DNA from: SIG672 sp045605765
Lineage (GTDB): Bacteria; Bacillota; Clostridia; Oscillospirales; CAG-272
Assembly: GCA_045605765.1 (NCBI GenBank)
Contig: JAZUQQ010000008.1
Span: forward strand, 1-52,662
Reading direction: 5' to 3'
DNA: 52,662 nucleotides
The first letter of the stretch is position 1. Every line of letters begins with the position of its first letter. This document shows positions 1 through 7,290 of this stretch, in pieces. The translations under genes were made by a program, and so were the position numbers. The notes beneath the pieces were generated by a model. It had not been told where the DNA came from. It made no database searches and was given only the letters and a program-made list of their open reading frames with translations.

Positions 1-80
1 AGCCTCAGCACCAGCGCCGAGCTTGCGCAGATTATAAAATATATTATTGTACAGCCGCTGCCTCTGAGGAAATCTGCCAT
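1..80 (-). CDS. Start of an unrecognised membrane-associated protein, cut by the window edge
   Basis: Only the first 26 codons are present. An ATG at 80 is preceded by an AAGGGAG ribosome site and a well-formed promoter at 115-143. The visible peptide begins MADFLRGSG and continues with a hydrophobic stretch (TIIYFIICASSALVL), so an N-terminal membrane segment or signal anchor is likely. The spacing between AAGGGAG and the ATG is long (about 11 nt), which lowers confidence. No family can be named from so short a piece. Confidence 0.45.
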   Translation of the reverse strand, partial: MADFLRGSGCTIIYFIICASSALVLR

Positions 81-114
81 TTTTGTCTATACTCCCTTGA
101 AATTTGCTTTTTTC

Positions 115-143
115 AGTATAACACAGACTTTTTGATTTTTCAA
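115..143 (-). promoter_or_regulatory. Sigma-A type promoter for the gene at the left edge
   Basis: On minus, TTGAAA (143-138) and TATACT (120-115) are separated by 17 nt. It lies just upstream of the partial gene starting at 80. Both boxes are near consensus. Confidence 0.65.
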
Positions 144-191
144 GTACTTTTAGATTTTTTGGCATCTCAGCAGCAAAGAGTCTGAACTCAA

Positions 192-260
192 ATTTGCGCC
201 GTTTATTCACCGTTTTCGCTTGTTTTTCCCGGCGCAAATCATCAAATGCTTCGCATTTGA
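192..260. repeat. Two inverted repeats between the tmRNA gene and the left-edge gene
   Basis: ATTTGCGCCG at 192-201 pairs with CGGCGCAAAT at 230-239 around a 28-nt loop, and TCAAATGC at 242-249 pairs with GCATTTGA at 253-260. No gene was found here. They may act as terminator or mRNA-protecting structures. Confidence 0.5.
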
Positions 261-284
261 GGGAGCCCGCTCATGAAGTTCTGT

Positions 285-325
285 AAATAACAAATAGCAC
301 GGCTTTACCGTGCTATTTGTTATTT
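285..325 (-). terminator. Perfect hairpin ending the tmRNA gene
   Basis: An 18-bp perfect inverted repeat (285-302 with 308-325) with a 5-nt loop lies directly downstream of the tmRNA 3' end. No clear U-tract follows on minus, so it could be a processing or bidirectional structure rather than a classic intrinsic terminator. Confidence 0.7.
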
Positions 326-326
326 A

Positions 327-686
327 TGGACCCGGGGAGAGTCGAACTCCCGTCCGAAAACCTCTTAATATGACCTTCTACGAGTGTAGTTTGTCTGTAA
401 TCTCCCGACACTGTGCGGACAAACAAAACACAGTATCGGCAGCCGTCTTATGCGTGAGAGCTGCGACGACGAGCTCACCCTTCACGTTCATCACTACATG
501 ACGTTCAGTTTCGGACCGTGATCCTCCCGAAAGGAACGGGCTGCCTTAGGGCAGCGGCACCGCTTACGCGGCCAGAGCTACTTTATTGTTAGCGTTTAAT
601 TTTAAAGTTTGGGCAGATTTAAGAGTTTACCCCGCTCTACTCGCTTATCATACCTCAAAATCCCCGTCGAAACCTTTACGGGCCCT
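327..686 (-). ncRNA. ssrA: Transfer-messenger RNA (tmRNA)
   Basis: tmRNA rescues stalled ribosomes with SmpB and adds a degradation tag. The acceptor stem is visible: GGGCCCG at the 5' end (686-680) pairs with CGGGTCC at the 3' end (334-328), followed by the discriminator A. The T arm (GGGAGTTCGACTCTCCC) and the conserved 5' segment GGTTTCGACGGGG are present. The tag frame ends in ...VALAA then TAA at about 564-566. The resume codon is most likely GCT near 593-591, giving ANNKVALAA. CCA is not encoded. The 5' end lies 11 nt after the smpB stop codon, so smpB and ssrA may share a transcript that is then processed. Confidence 0.95.
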
Positions 687-697
687 TGATAGCATAT

Positions 698-1159
698 TTA
701 ATATTTTTCTCTCGACGCGCGCTCAACGTCCCTCGCCATCTGCTTTTTCGCCTCGGTCTCGCGCTTATCGTAAAGCTTTTTGCCTCGGCAGACACCGAGC
801 GAAAGCTTTAAATTTTTGCCCGAGAAATAGAGTGACAACGGTATCAGCGACACGCCTTGGCGTCCGACAAGTCCGAAAAGCTTCATTATCTCGCGTTTAT
901 GCATAAGAAGCTTTCTCTCACGAAGAGGATCTCTATTGAAGATATTTCCCTTTTCATAAGGACTTACGTGCATACCGCGCACGAAGATCTCACCGTCCTT
1001 TATAAAGCAGTACGAGTCTTTAAGATTTACCGCGCCCTGTCTTATCGACTTGACCTCGGTGCCGAAAAGAGCGATTCCCGCCTCGTACGTTTCGTCCACG
1101 AAATAATCGTGATACGCTTTTCTGTTGGCGGTAACTGTTTTAGTTCCCTTTTTATCCAT
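698..1159 (-). CDS. smpB: SsrA-binding protein SmpB
   Basis: SmpB binds the tRNA-like end of tmRNA and delivers it to stalled ribosomes. The 153-aa length is normal. Family signatures are clear: NRKAYHDYFVDETYEAGI near the N-terminus, GTEVKSIRQG, the LLMHKREI segment, and the basic C-terminal tail (KLYDKRETEAKKQMARDVER) that enters the mRNA channel. It sits immediately upstream of ssrA on the same strand, so both partners of the trans-translation system are linked. Confidence 0.97.
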   Translation of the reverse strand: MDKKGTKTVTANRKAYHDYFVDETYEAGIALFGTEVKSIRQGAVNLKDSYCFIKDGEIFVRGMHVSPYEKGNIFNRDPLRERKLLMHKREIMKLFGLVGRQGVSLIPLSLYFSGKNLKLSLGVCRGKKLYDKRETEAKKQMARDVERASREKY

Positions 1160-1251
1160 ATCGGCGGTCCTCCTTTCTTTTTCGGTGCTTTCCGATTATA
1201 TCACAGTTTTCTGTCTTATTCAAGTGTTTTTTGGTGGAAGATACGTTTTCA

Positions 1252-1281
1252 GAGAGAAACTTTTTGAAAAAAGTTTCTCTC
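1252..1281. repeat. Palindrome with AAACTTTTT core, probable terminator
   Basis: GAGAGAAACTTTTT (1252-1265) is mirrored by AAAAAGTTTCTCTC (1268-1281). It lies between smpB and the small gene at 1323 and would end transcription from either side. Relatives with the same core occur at 3819-3850 and 17803-17831. Confidence 0.65.
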
Positions 1282-1322
1282 AAACTCTCTTCAAAAACTT
1301 TCCTTAAAATAAACAATAAAAA

Positions 1323-1568
1323 TCACAAACGCTTTTCTATATACGAACTTGTTTGAAAACCATTATTTTTTGCATCTTCATACAAATCACGTGCCAAAGA
1401 TTTTTTACCCACATCAATAAAAGCGTTGACAGCACGATTTATGCCAACCTGCGCCATATGCAACAGTTTTTGTTTCAATCTCTTGTCTATCTCTCCGAGT
1501 GGCACATCAAAATAGCAAAGAGGAACGATATCCAGTTGGTGTATTTGTGAATATGTTAATTCAATCAT
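1323..1568 (-). CDS. Small hypothetical protein (81 aa)
   Basis: I do not recognise this protein. It starts MIELTYSQIHQLD, is mostly charged and helical-looking, has no signal or membrane segment, and ends in a basic stretch (SSYIEKRL). A site AAAGGA lies about 8 nt before the ATG at 1568; a second in-frame ATG at 1577 is too close to that site, so the internal start is preferred. It lies between smpB and the Zn-PLC-like gene with no overlap. Repeated Asp/Lys residues and a plausible ribosome site support real coding, but no homology can be claimed. Confidence 0.55.
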   Translation of the reverse strand: MIELTYSQIHQLDIVPLCYFDVPLGEIDKRLKQKLLHMAQVGINRAVNAFIDVGKKSLARDLYEDAKNNGFQTSSYIEKRL

Positions 1569-1649
1569 TTCTCTCATTCCTTTCTGCCTTGATTGTTATT
1601 AAATTAAAAGTTTAAATATCTCAAATCATAATTGCTTTCAAATAACGCT

Positions 1650-2369
1650 CTACTTCATCCATGTGCTGATAATGCCTTGACAAACAAGTTCTGTTGCTTT
1701 GTCAAGAAAAATTGCATATTCCTCGCGAGTTATCGCGACAAATGGATATGTACCTGTTTCTTTCTTCGGCAAATACCCCACAACACCGATTTTACGAACG
1801 ATTGCCCCAGCAGGGAAATAATCAATATAATCAGGGAAAGATTTTAGCCCTATAATTTCCGATAAATAACCCGAAGCAGGATGCTCTTCAAGATACTCTG
1901 CCTCGATAGTATAAATATCTTTCATTCGTTCGTTTTTGTTAATCAGTTCTTTAACGGTGTCCCAATTCTCTGGCGTGCCTGCTGATGTATTGGACAAAAC
2001 AGGATGCTCTTTGATTCGACACCATGATGCTGCGACTCTTCCGGAATCACGGATGTACCTTTGGAACTCAGCATCGGTAACTAAGTGAGCATAATAGCCC
2101 AAAAGAAAAGAAAGTTCCTGTTCCGATTCTATTTCGTGTTTTCTGTTTTCAATATATTCCTGATAAAATCTATCACAATCGGTTGCCGCTTTTCTGTCAG
2201 CAGACATCCAATGGGTTATTTCTCGCGAAGGAACAAATTGTGTCCAATCTTCGTTTTCAACATTACAATCTGGGGCAATGTTTCCGACACAGAAGCTATG
2301 CTTATCTAATTTAGGAATTACTTCAAGCACTCTGTCTGCTATCATTAAATGTGTTACCCAAGTTGCCAT
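1650..2369 (-). CDS. Zinc-dependent phospholipase C-like hydrolase
   Basis: The protein (239 aa from the second ATG) resembles the Zn-dependent phospholipase C/S1-P1 nuclease-like family (PF00882 type). Visible hallmarks are an N-terminal His in THLMIADRVL, a GNIAPD motif, a HW pair after SREIT, and YYAHLVTD in the middle, which together would supply His/Asp metal ligands. No signal peptide is seen, so it is probably cytosolic, unlike secreted PLCs. The first ATG (2375) directly abuts GAG, while the ATG at 2369 has AGAAAAGAG at a proper distance. The substrate is unknown. It follows the GNAT gene by about 20 nt and may be cotranscribed. Confidence 0.75.
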   Translation of the reverse strand: MATWVTHLMIADRVLEVIPKLDKHSFCVGNIAPDCNVENEDWTQFVPSREITHWMSADRKAATDCDRFYQEYIENRKHEIESEQELSFLLGYYAHLVTDAEFQRYIRDSGRVAASWCRIKEHPVLSNTSAGTPENWDTVKELINKNERMKDIYTIEAEYLEEHPASGYLSEIIGLKSFPDYIDYFPAGAIVRKIGVVGYLPKKETGTYPFVAITREEYAIFLDKATELVCQGIISTWMK

Positions 2370-2391
2370 AGCCATCTCTTTTCTAACGGAA

Positions 2392-2952
2392 TTATTCTTT
2401 GTTTTTCCATTCCGATTTCAGTAAACTATACATACAAGCATCCACAATACCCTTATTACTCCAATCTGCTTGGCGAAGTGTCCCCTCGTATTTCAATCCA
2501 CATTTTTTCATTACTTTTCCCGAATTTGGATTGTTCGGGTCGTGTTGGGATTCTATTCTGTTTACTCCTACCTCTTCAAAGAAAAACGGAATAATTGCTT
2601 TGAATGCTTCTGATGTGATTCCTTGATGCCACCATTTACTGCCTATGCAATATCCGATATGAACAATACCAAGATTCTCGTTTTTCCCTACAACACTGAT
2701 TGAACCGATGGGTTCTCCGATTTCTTTCAATACAATTGCCCACTGATAAAAGTCAAGTTGCTCATATTTCTGAACCCACTCGTGAATGACTCGTTCCGTT
2801 TCACTGATATCTATTGCTGTTTTCCATCGCAAAAACTCCGTGACCTTCGAATCGCTTTGCCAGTTTCTGAACATAGCCTCTGAATCATTCTTATTAAACT
2901 GACGAAGCAATAATCGTTCTGTTGCTATAATTCGCGTACCCTTGTGTTCCAT
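2392..2952 (-). CDS. GNAT family N-acetyltransferase (RimJ/RimL type)
   Basis: The 186-aa protein has the RimJ/RimL-like layout: RLLLRQFNKND at the N-terminus, IGSISVVG strand, IGYCIGSKWWHQGITSEA acetyl-CoA binding segment, and HDPNNPNSGKVMKKCGLKYEG near the end. It would acetylate an amine on a small molecule or protein N-terminus. A GGTGAGG site precedes the ATG. The gene ends 22 nt before the predicted start of the Zn-PLC-like gene. Close relatives are often encoded near resistance or accessory genes, but no specific substrate can be assigned. Confidence 0.88.
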   Translation of the reverse strand: MEHKGTRIIATERLLLRQFNKNDSEAMFRNWQSDSKVTEFLRWKTAIDISETERVIHEWVQKYEQLDFYQWAIVLKEIGEPIGSISVVGKNENLGIVHIGYCIGSKWWHQGITSEAFKAIIPFFFEEVGVNRIESQHDPNNPNSGKVMKKCGLKYEGTLRQADWSNKGIVDACMYSLLKSEWKNKE

Positions 2953-3003
2953 AGTTATACCTCACCAAACTATTCGTCTTTTCTTTGGCTCTCTTCAAAA
3001 AAA

Positions 3004-3777
3004 TTATAAAATATTCTTTTCCAAATAGTTATTTGCTTCTTTAAGTAATAATTTTGTATTTTCAAACGAAAGTTTGTCATACGCCTCTTCAAACGGAAGA
3101 ACAAGGTAGTCACTATATTCAAATCCCGAGTTGTGCTCCGGAGTTTGACCTATGTACTTTGCAAGAAAATAGACCACCGTTTTTTCCTTGCCGCCGCGCA
3201 TAGTATATCTCGTTTCCCGTCTGAAATCGTGAATTATTTCGACCTTGACAGACGTTTCCTCAAACGTTTCTCTGATTGCCGTTTCGATCTCACTCTCGCC
3301 CTTTTCAACGTGTCCTTTCGGAAATCCGCAATCGCCGTTACGCGAGCGTATCAGCAAATAATGCACGGTGCCGTCTATCATAGTGTAAGGAACGCATCCG
3401 CAGGATTTTTCAAAAAGTGCCTCAATTTCGGTATTAAAGTATTTTTCTTGAAAAGAAATCACCTCCTTGATCTCCTGCTTTATAAAGACCGAGCCCTCGG
3501 GAGCAGCAACGAGCTTGTCCTCGTTATCGTTTTCTCTGTGAGCTATGCCGATTATTTTAGCAGCGTATTCTTTAACGGGCTCGTTTACGCCGAGCAGATA
3601 GACGTCAAGCTCCTCGCCGTCACCGCCAATAACTCCCGGAATATATCCGTAATTTATCGGATATACGATACTGTAATTATCCTTTTTGTGCTCGTATCCT
3701 ATCGGGCGGTCTATTATAATTCTGACCGTTTTTCCGAGATAGGATCTAACCTGCACTTTTCGTTCTTCAAACGTCAT
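3004..3777 (-). CDS. Inorganic pyrophosphatase-like domain fused to a Nudix hydrolase
   Basis: Two domains are visible in 257 aa. Residues about 1-90 resemble the family I pyrophosphatase core (VYPINYGYIPGVIGGDGEELDVYLLG, with the DxxxxD-type acidic run). Residues about 125-250 form a Nudix domain with box GHVEKG-E-x7-RETFEE, matching GX5EX7REUXEE, with Ser in place of the usual Gly after it. The second domain resembles diadenosine tetraphosphate hydrolases. The start is the internal ATG at 3777 (MTFEERKV), with AGGGAA upstream; an earlier in-frame ATG at 3804 has no ribosome site. The protein would hydrolyse nucleoside-diphosphate-linked substrates, perhaps also PPi. The role of the first domain is inferred. 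Confidence 0.8.
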   Translation of the reverse strand: MTFEERKVQVRSYLGKTVRIIIDRPIGYEHKKDNYSIVYPINYGYIPGVIGGDGEELDVYLLGVNEPVKEYAAKIIGIAHRENDNEDKLVAAPEGSVFIKQEIKEVISFQEKYFNTEIEALFEKSCGCVPYTMIDGTVHYLLIRSRNGDCGFPKGHVEKGESEIETAIRETFEETSVKVEIIHDFRRETRYTMRGGKEKTVVYFLAKYIGQTPEHNSGFEYSDYLVLPFEEAYDKLSFENTKLLLKEANNYLEKNIL

Positions 3778-3818
3778 TATACATTCCCTAACACATTTAA
3801 GCAAAGTTTTCGAAAGTC

Positions 3819-3891
3819 CTCAGAAAACTTTTTTCAAAAAGTTTTCTGAGCGGGTTCAAAACGCCGCAAGCGGCGTTGAGGGCAGCGCCCT
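3819..3891. repeat. Composite of three hairpins (intergenic repeat)
   Basis: Three adjoining palindromes occur: CTCAGAAAACTTTTT with its mirror (3819-3850), AACGCCGC-AA-GCGGCGTT (3860-3877) and AGGGC-AGC-GCCCT (about 3879-3891). The block separates rsmI from the pyrophosphatase-Nudix gene. The first hairpin shares its core with 1252-1281 and 17803-17831. Confidence 0.6.
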
Positions 3892-3894
3892 GGG

Positions 3895-4767
3895 TTAATT
3901 TAATAGTTCCTTATAAATAGCGCTCTTGCCGACGCCGCGTGCGCGGGCAGTTTCCTTGATGGCGTCCATCTTTTCCATTCCGAGCGACATATAGTGCTCT
4001 ACCTGCTCCTGTACCGTCATATCCTTCCAAAAGCACTCATCGTCGTCGGACGCGCCCTCTACGACTATAACGTACTCGCCGCGCGGCGAATTTTCCTTGT
4101 AAAACGCAACTGCCCGCGAGAGCTTTATGCGCTTTACCTCCTCGTTGAGCTTGGTTATCTCGCGGCAGAGAGCGATTTTTCTGTCACCGAAATTTTCGTA
4201 AAAGGCTTCGAGTGTTGCAAGAAGTCGGTGCGGTGCTTCGTAGAATATCACAGTTCTTTTTTCATTTTTAAGCTCTGAAAGACGGGCTTTTACGTCGCTT
4301 TTCGTTCCCGAAACAAAGCCCTCGAACACGAACTTCCTCGTGTCAAGTCCCGAAAGAGTGAGCGCCGTTATCGCGGCGCAGGCTCCCGGAACAGAGGTCA
4401 CCGGAACTTCATTTTCGGCGCAAAGACGAACGAGATCCTCGCCCGGATCGCTTATCGCAGGCGTTCCCGCATCGGTAATGAGTGCGCAGGATTCACCGTC
4501 CTTAAGTCGCTTTATTATCTGCGGACCTCGCTCACGTTTGTTGTGCTCAAAATAGCTGACCAGCGGCTTTGAAATACCGAAATACGTGAGGAGCTTTGCC
4601 GAATTACGGGTATCCTCTGCGGCAACGAAATCAACACCGTCAAGAACTTTGAGAGCGCGGTATGATATATCGGCGAGATTGCCGATGGGTGTCGCCACAA
4701 GGTAGAGCGTTCCCTTTTCTATTTTATTCTTTTCTTCAAATTTATCCTGAAAATTAGGCTCTTTCAT
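3895..4767 (-). CDS. rsmI: 16S rRNA 2'-O-ribose C1402 methyltransferase
   Basis: RsmI methylates the 2'-OH of C1402 in 16S rRNA using SAM. Signatures are LVATPIGNLADISYRA, AAEDTRNSAKLL, the ALITDAGTPAISDPG loop, VPGACAAITAL, and FVFEGFVSGTK. The C-terminal HTH-like tail (ARARGVGKSAIYKELLN) is typical. The preferred start (ATG at 4767, MKEPNF) overlaps the end of the trmN6-like gene by 14 nt, indicating translational coupling; a longer in-frame extension upstream lies inside that gene. The trmN6-rsmI pairing matches the Bacillus yabB-yazA-yabC order. Confidence 0.96.
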   Translation of the reverse strand: MKEPNFQDKFEEKNKIEKGTLYLVATPIGNLADISYRALKVLDGVDFVAAEDTRNSAKLLTYFGISKPLVSYFEHNKRERGPQIIKRLKDGESCALITDAGTPAISDPGEDLVRLCAENEVPVTSVPGACAAITALTLSGLDTRKFVFEGFVSGTKSDVKARLSELKNEKRTVIFYEAPHRLLATLEAFYENFGDRKIALCREITKLNEEVKRIKLSRAVAFYKENSPRGEYVIVVEGASDDDECFWKDMTVQEQVEHYMSLGMEKMDAIKETARARGVGKSAIYKELLN

Positions 4768-5521
4768 ATTTCTTACCAAATTCTCCGTTTTCGTAAATGT
4801 ATGCAAGATCGTCGGTATAAACAAGCGGCTTTGCCGACGCGTCGGGGTGCATTATGAGTGGCTTTGTAACAAAGAGTCCGCTTGAGCCGCCACGCTTTCC
4901 TTCAAGGAGCACAAGGCTAGGGCGGCTTTTTTTATCGGGATAAACGAGCGTCATACGCTTCGGCTCGATCCTTGCGCTCTTCATAGCATCAAACAGTTCG
5001 GAAAGACGGTCGGGCCGCCATACCGCGTAGAAGCTTCCCGAATATTTGAGAAGCTTTGCCGCCGCAGAGCAAAAATCGTATATATCTCCGCAGACCTCGT
5101 GTCTTGCAATATATTTTTCGTCCTTTTCGTTGCGCGCTCCGCTATCCTTTTTCATATACGGCGGATTTGAGAACACGCAATCAAATTTGCCGTAAAGATT
5201 GCTCGGAGCGTCCTGAACTGCCGAGCAGACGGTCTTTATCTTTTCGTCAAATCCGTTTTCTTTAACGTTTCTTTCGATGAGCTCGGCGAAATCCTTTTGT
5301 ATCTCGAAGGCGTATATCTGATTGAATTTGTCCTTTGCCGCGGCAAGCAGAGAAATTATTCCCGTACCTGCACCGAGATCTGCGGCAAGTCCGTTTGCTT
5401 TTTTTCTTAGATACGCGTAAAGCAGATAGGCATCGGTGCCAAAGGCAAGCCCGTCCTTTTTCTGAATAAGCGTTATATTTTCGTTGATGTAGTCAACTCT
5501 TTCGTTATCTTTTATATCCAT
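4754..5521 (-). CDS. trmN6: tRNA1(Val) adenine-37 N6-methyltransferase-like (TrmN6/YabB family)
   Basis: A class I SAM methyltransferase of 255 aa. The SAM-binding loop ADLGAGTG (about residues 47-54) and the N6-adenine signature NPPY (about 119-122) are both present. The N-terminus (TLIQKKDGLAFGTDAYLL) matches the YfiC/YabB family. The ATG at 5521 has an ideal GGAGG site 7 nt upstream; an in-frame ATG at 5539 is less likely. It forms part of the conserved holB-ricT-trmN6-rsmI cluster. Assignment of the exact tRNA position is by family only. Confidence 0.9.
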   Translation of the reverse strand: MDIKDNERVDYINENITLIQKKDGLAFGTDAYLLYAYLRKKANGLAADLGAGTGIISLLAAAKDKFNQIYAFEIQKDFAELIERNVKENGFDEKIKTVCSAVQDAPSNLYGKFDCVFSNPPYMKKDSGARNEKDEKYIARHEVCGDIYDFCSAAAKLLKYSGSFYAVWRPDRLSELFDAMKSARIEPKRMTLVYPDKKSRPSLVLLEGKRGGSSGLFVTKPLIMHPDASAKPLVYTDDLAYIYENGEFGKKYERA

Positions 5522-5550
5522 ATACGAGCCTCCTTTCAAAGCGAACTATG

Positions 5551-5584
5551 AAAAACTTAAGGGCAGAACTTACGCCCTGCCCTT
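5551..5584 (-). terminator. Intrinsic terminator after the ferredoxin gene
   Basis: AAGGGCAG (5559-5566) pairs with CTGCCCTT (5577-5584), followed on minus by a short T run (AAGTTTTT). It would end the ricT-ferredoxin side transcript before trmN6. Confidence 0.75.
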
Positions 5585-5612
5585 TAAAGTTTGGTTCCGA
5601 TTTATGTACGAA

Positions 5613-5786
5613 TTACTCAGCCTTAGGAGCTTCAACGGGGCAAGCACTTGCGCATGCGCCGCAATCAAGGCACTCGTCTTCATTGATCACGTACTTTCCG
5701 TCCTTTTCGGAAATAGCACCAACAGGGCACTCTTCGGAACATGCACCGCAACCGATGCATTCATCAGCGTTAATTTTGTAAGCCAT
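5613..5786 (-). CDS. Small 2[4Fe-4S] ferredoxin (57 aa)
   Basis: This short clostridial-type ferredoxin carries two complete CxxCxxCxxxCP motifs: CIGCGACSEECP and CLDCGACASACP, at about residues 10-21 and 39-50. An AGGAGG-like site lies before the ATG, and the terminator at 5551-5584 follows. It transfers electrons at low potential, for example to radical-SAM enzymes or oxidoreductases. Its place between ricT (an Fe-S protein) and trmN6 is notable but could be coincidental. Confidence 0.95.
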   Translation of the reverse strand: MAYKINADECIGCGACSEECPVGAISEKDGKYVINEDECLDCGACASACPVEAPKAE

Positions 5787-5882
5787 TACAAATACCTCCG
5801 ATATTTTTTATTAGCAACATTATAGCACACCGATTTAAAAAAATCAATGTTTATTTAAAACTTTTTTCAGTTTGGTAAAAAT

Positions 5883-7253
5883 TTATTGCTCTTTCTTACT
5901 TTTTTCGCCGTTTGAGTGGTTTTTTGGACGTCTATGGCGGTTTCTGTTATGTCTGTTTTTGTGTTGTTTTTGAGGATTTTCGTTCTTCACGCCGCTTTCA
6001 GCCTTTTTGATTTGTGCGTTTTCGGCGTTTTTCTGCTGATTTCGACTCTCGTCACCGTTTCTCTGCTGTTGACGCTGAGCGTTTCTTGCCGCTCTTTCCC
6101 TTTTTTCCGCGCTTATTCGCGCACGCTCGTTTGCTTTTGCCAAAGCCGCTTCCTTTGCCTCGGCAAGCTTTGCCGCTGCCGCCGCTTTAGCCTGGACACG
6201 TTCAGCCTCTTTCTTGTCGCGAAGCGCCTTCTTTTCTAGCGCGTCCCTATATTCATCCTCAGTTTCGGGTCGGAGAAGCTCTCTGTCGTATATCTTAAAC
6301 TCATTTAAGTTTTCATCGAGTGCGATTTTCACGAGTCCGAGAAGCGGTTTTGCCTCAACCACCTTGCCGGGACCATCGGGAGTCATTACCCTACTATCCA
6401 CCTTGGGAGTTCTTCTCGATTCCTCCTGATAGGTATCGTATTCATATCTGAGACAGCACATAAGACGACCACACGCACCGGAGATTTTTGCCGAGTTTAG
6501 TGCGAGGTTTTGCTCCTTCGCCATCTTTATCGATACCTGAACGAAATCGGGCAAGAAGCTATGACAGCAGAACTCTCTACCGCAAACTCCAAGTCCTCCC
6601 ATTATCTTCGCCTCGTCACGAATACCGATCTGTCTGAGTTCAATCCTTGTTTTGAACGCTCCGGCAAGATCCTTTACGAGGTCTCGGAAATCAACTCTGT
6701 CGTCAGAGGTGAAATAAAAGAGAAGTTTGGTATTATCAAATGTATATTCAGCCTCGATCAGCTTCATGTCAAGCCCGTGTGCGACTATCTTCTTCTGACA
6801 GAGCTCAAAAGCTTCTTTCTCCTTCTTCTTATTTTCCTCAAAACGATCATTATCCTGATCAGTTGCTATTCTGATTACGCTTTTAAGAGGAAGCACAAGC
6901 TCCTTTTTTGATACCATTTTGTTGGTGAGCACGACCTTGCCGTATTCAACCCCGCGCGCAGTCTCAACAATCGCACCGTCACCGTCTTTTGCCACGTTTC
7001 CGTTTGCAGCGAAATAATACACCTTTCCCGAGCCACGGAACGAGATGCCTATTATTTCGGCAAAATCCGGCATTTCTTCATATTCCCTATCAAAATAAAC
7101 AGTCTTTTTTTCGCTTTTTTGTACCGCGTCAGCACCTCCCGCGACAGGCGTTTCCTGCGTTTGCTCCGCCGCCTCCGCTTTTTCGCGCTCTATTACTTTA
7201 TCTGCTCGTTCAAGCTTACCAAAAGACTTTCTGTGATTTCTATATCCACTCAT
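5883..7253 (-). CDS. ricT: PSP1-family regulatory Fe-S complex subunit RicT (YaaT)
   Basis: RicT is part of the RicAFT complex, which carries Fe-S clusters and influences RNase Y activity, sporulation and competence in Bacillus. The PSP1 core spans about residues 60-330 and has the cysteine pairs GVCGREFCC (C224, C229, C230) and GACGRLMCC (C261, C266, C267). From about residue 340 a long low-complexity tail rich in Ala, Lys, Arg, Gln and Asn extends to 456 aa, well beyond the usual roughly 275 aa. The tail is probably disordered and RNA-binding (inference). It is directly downstream of holB, as in Bacillus. Confidence 0.95.
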   Translation of the reverse strand: MSGYRNHRKSFGKLERADKVIEREKAEAAEQTQETPVAGGADAVQKSEKKTVYFDREYEEMPDFAEIIGISFRGSGKVYYFAANGNVAKDGDGAIVETARGVEYGKVVLTNKMVSKKELVLPLKSVIRIATDQDNDRFEENKKKEKEAFELCQKKIVAHGLDMKLIEAEYTFDNTKLLFYFTSDDRVDFRDLVKDLAGAFKTRIELRQIGIRDEAKIMGGLGVCGREFCCHSFLPDFVQVSIKMAKEQNLALNSAKISGACGRLMCCLRYEYDTYQEESRRTPKVDSRVMTPDGPGKVVEAKPLLGLVKIALDENLNEFKIYDRELLRPETEDEYRDALEKKALRDKKEAERVQAKAAAAAKLAEAKEAALAKANERARISAEKRERAARNAQRQQQRNGDESRNQQKNAENAQIKKAESGVKNENPQKQHKNRHNRNRHRRPKNHSNGEKSKKEQ

Positions 7254-7290
7254 TGCTGTTTCCTATCCTTGATCTATCCTTTATCGTATA

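Noticed and set aside
310..501. Open frame inside the tmRNA gene
   Set aside because: The DNA is explained by the structured tmRNA, and the frame has no ribosome site.
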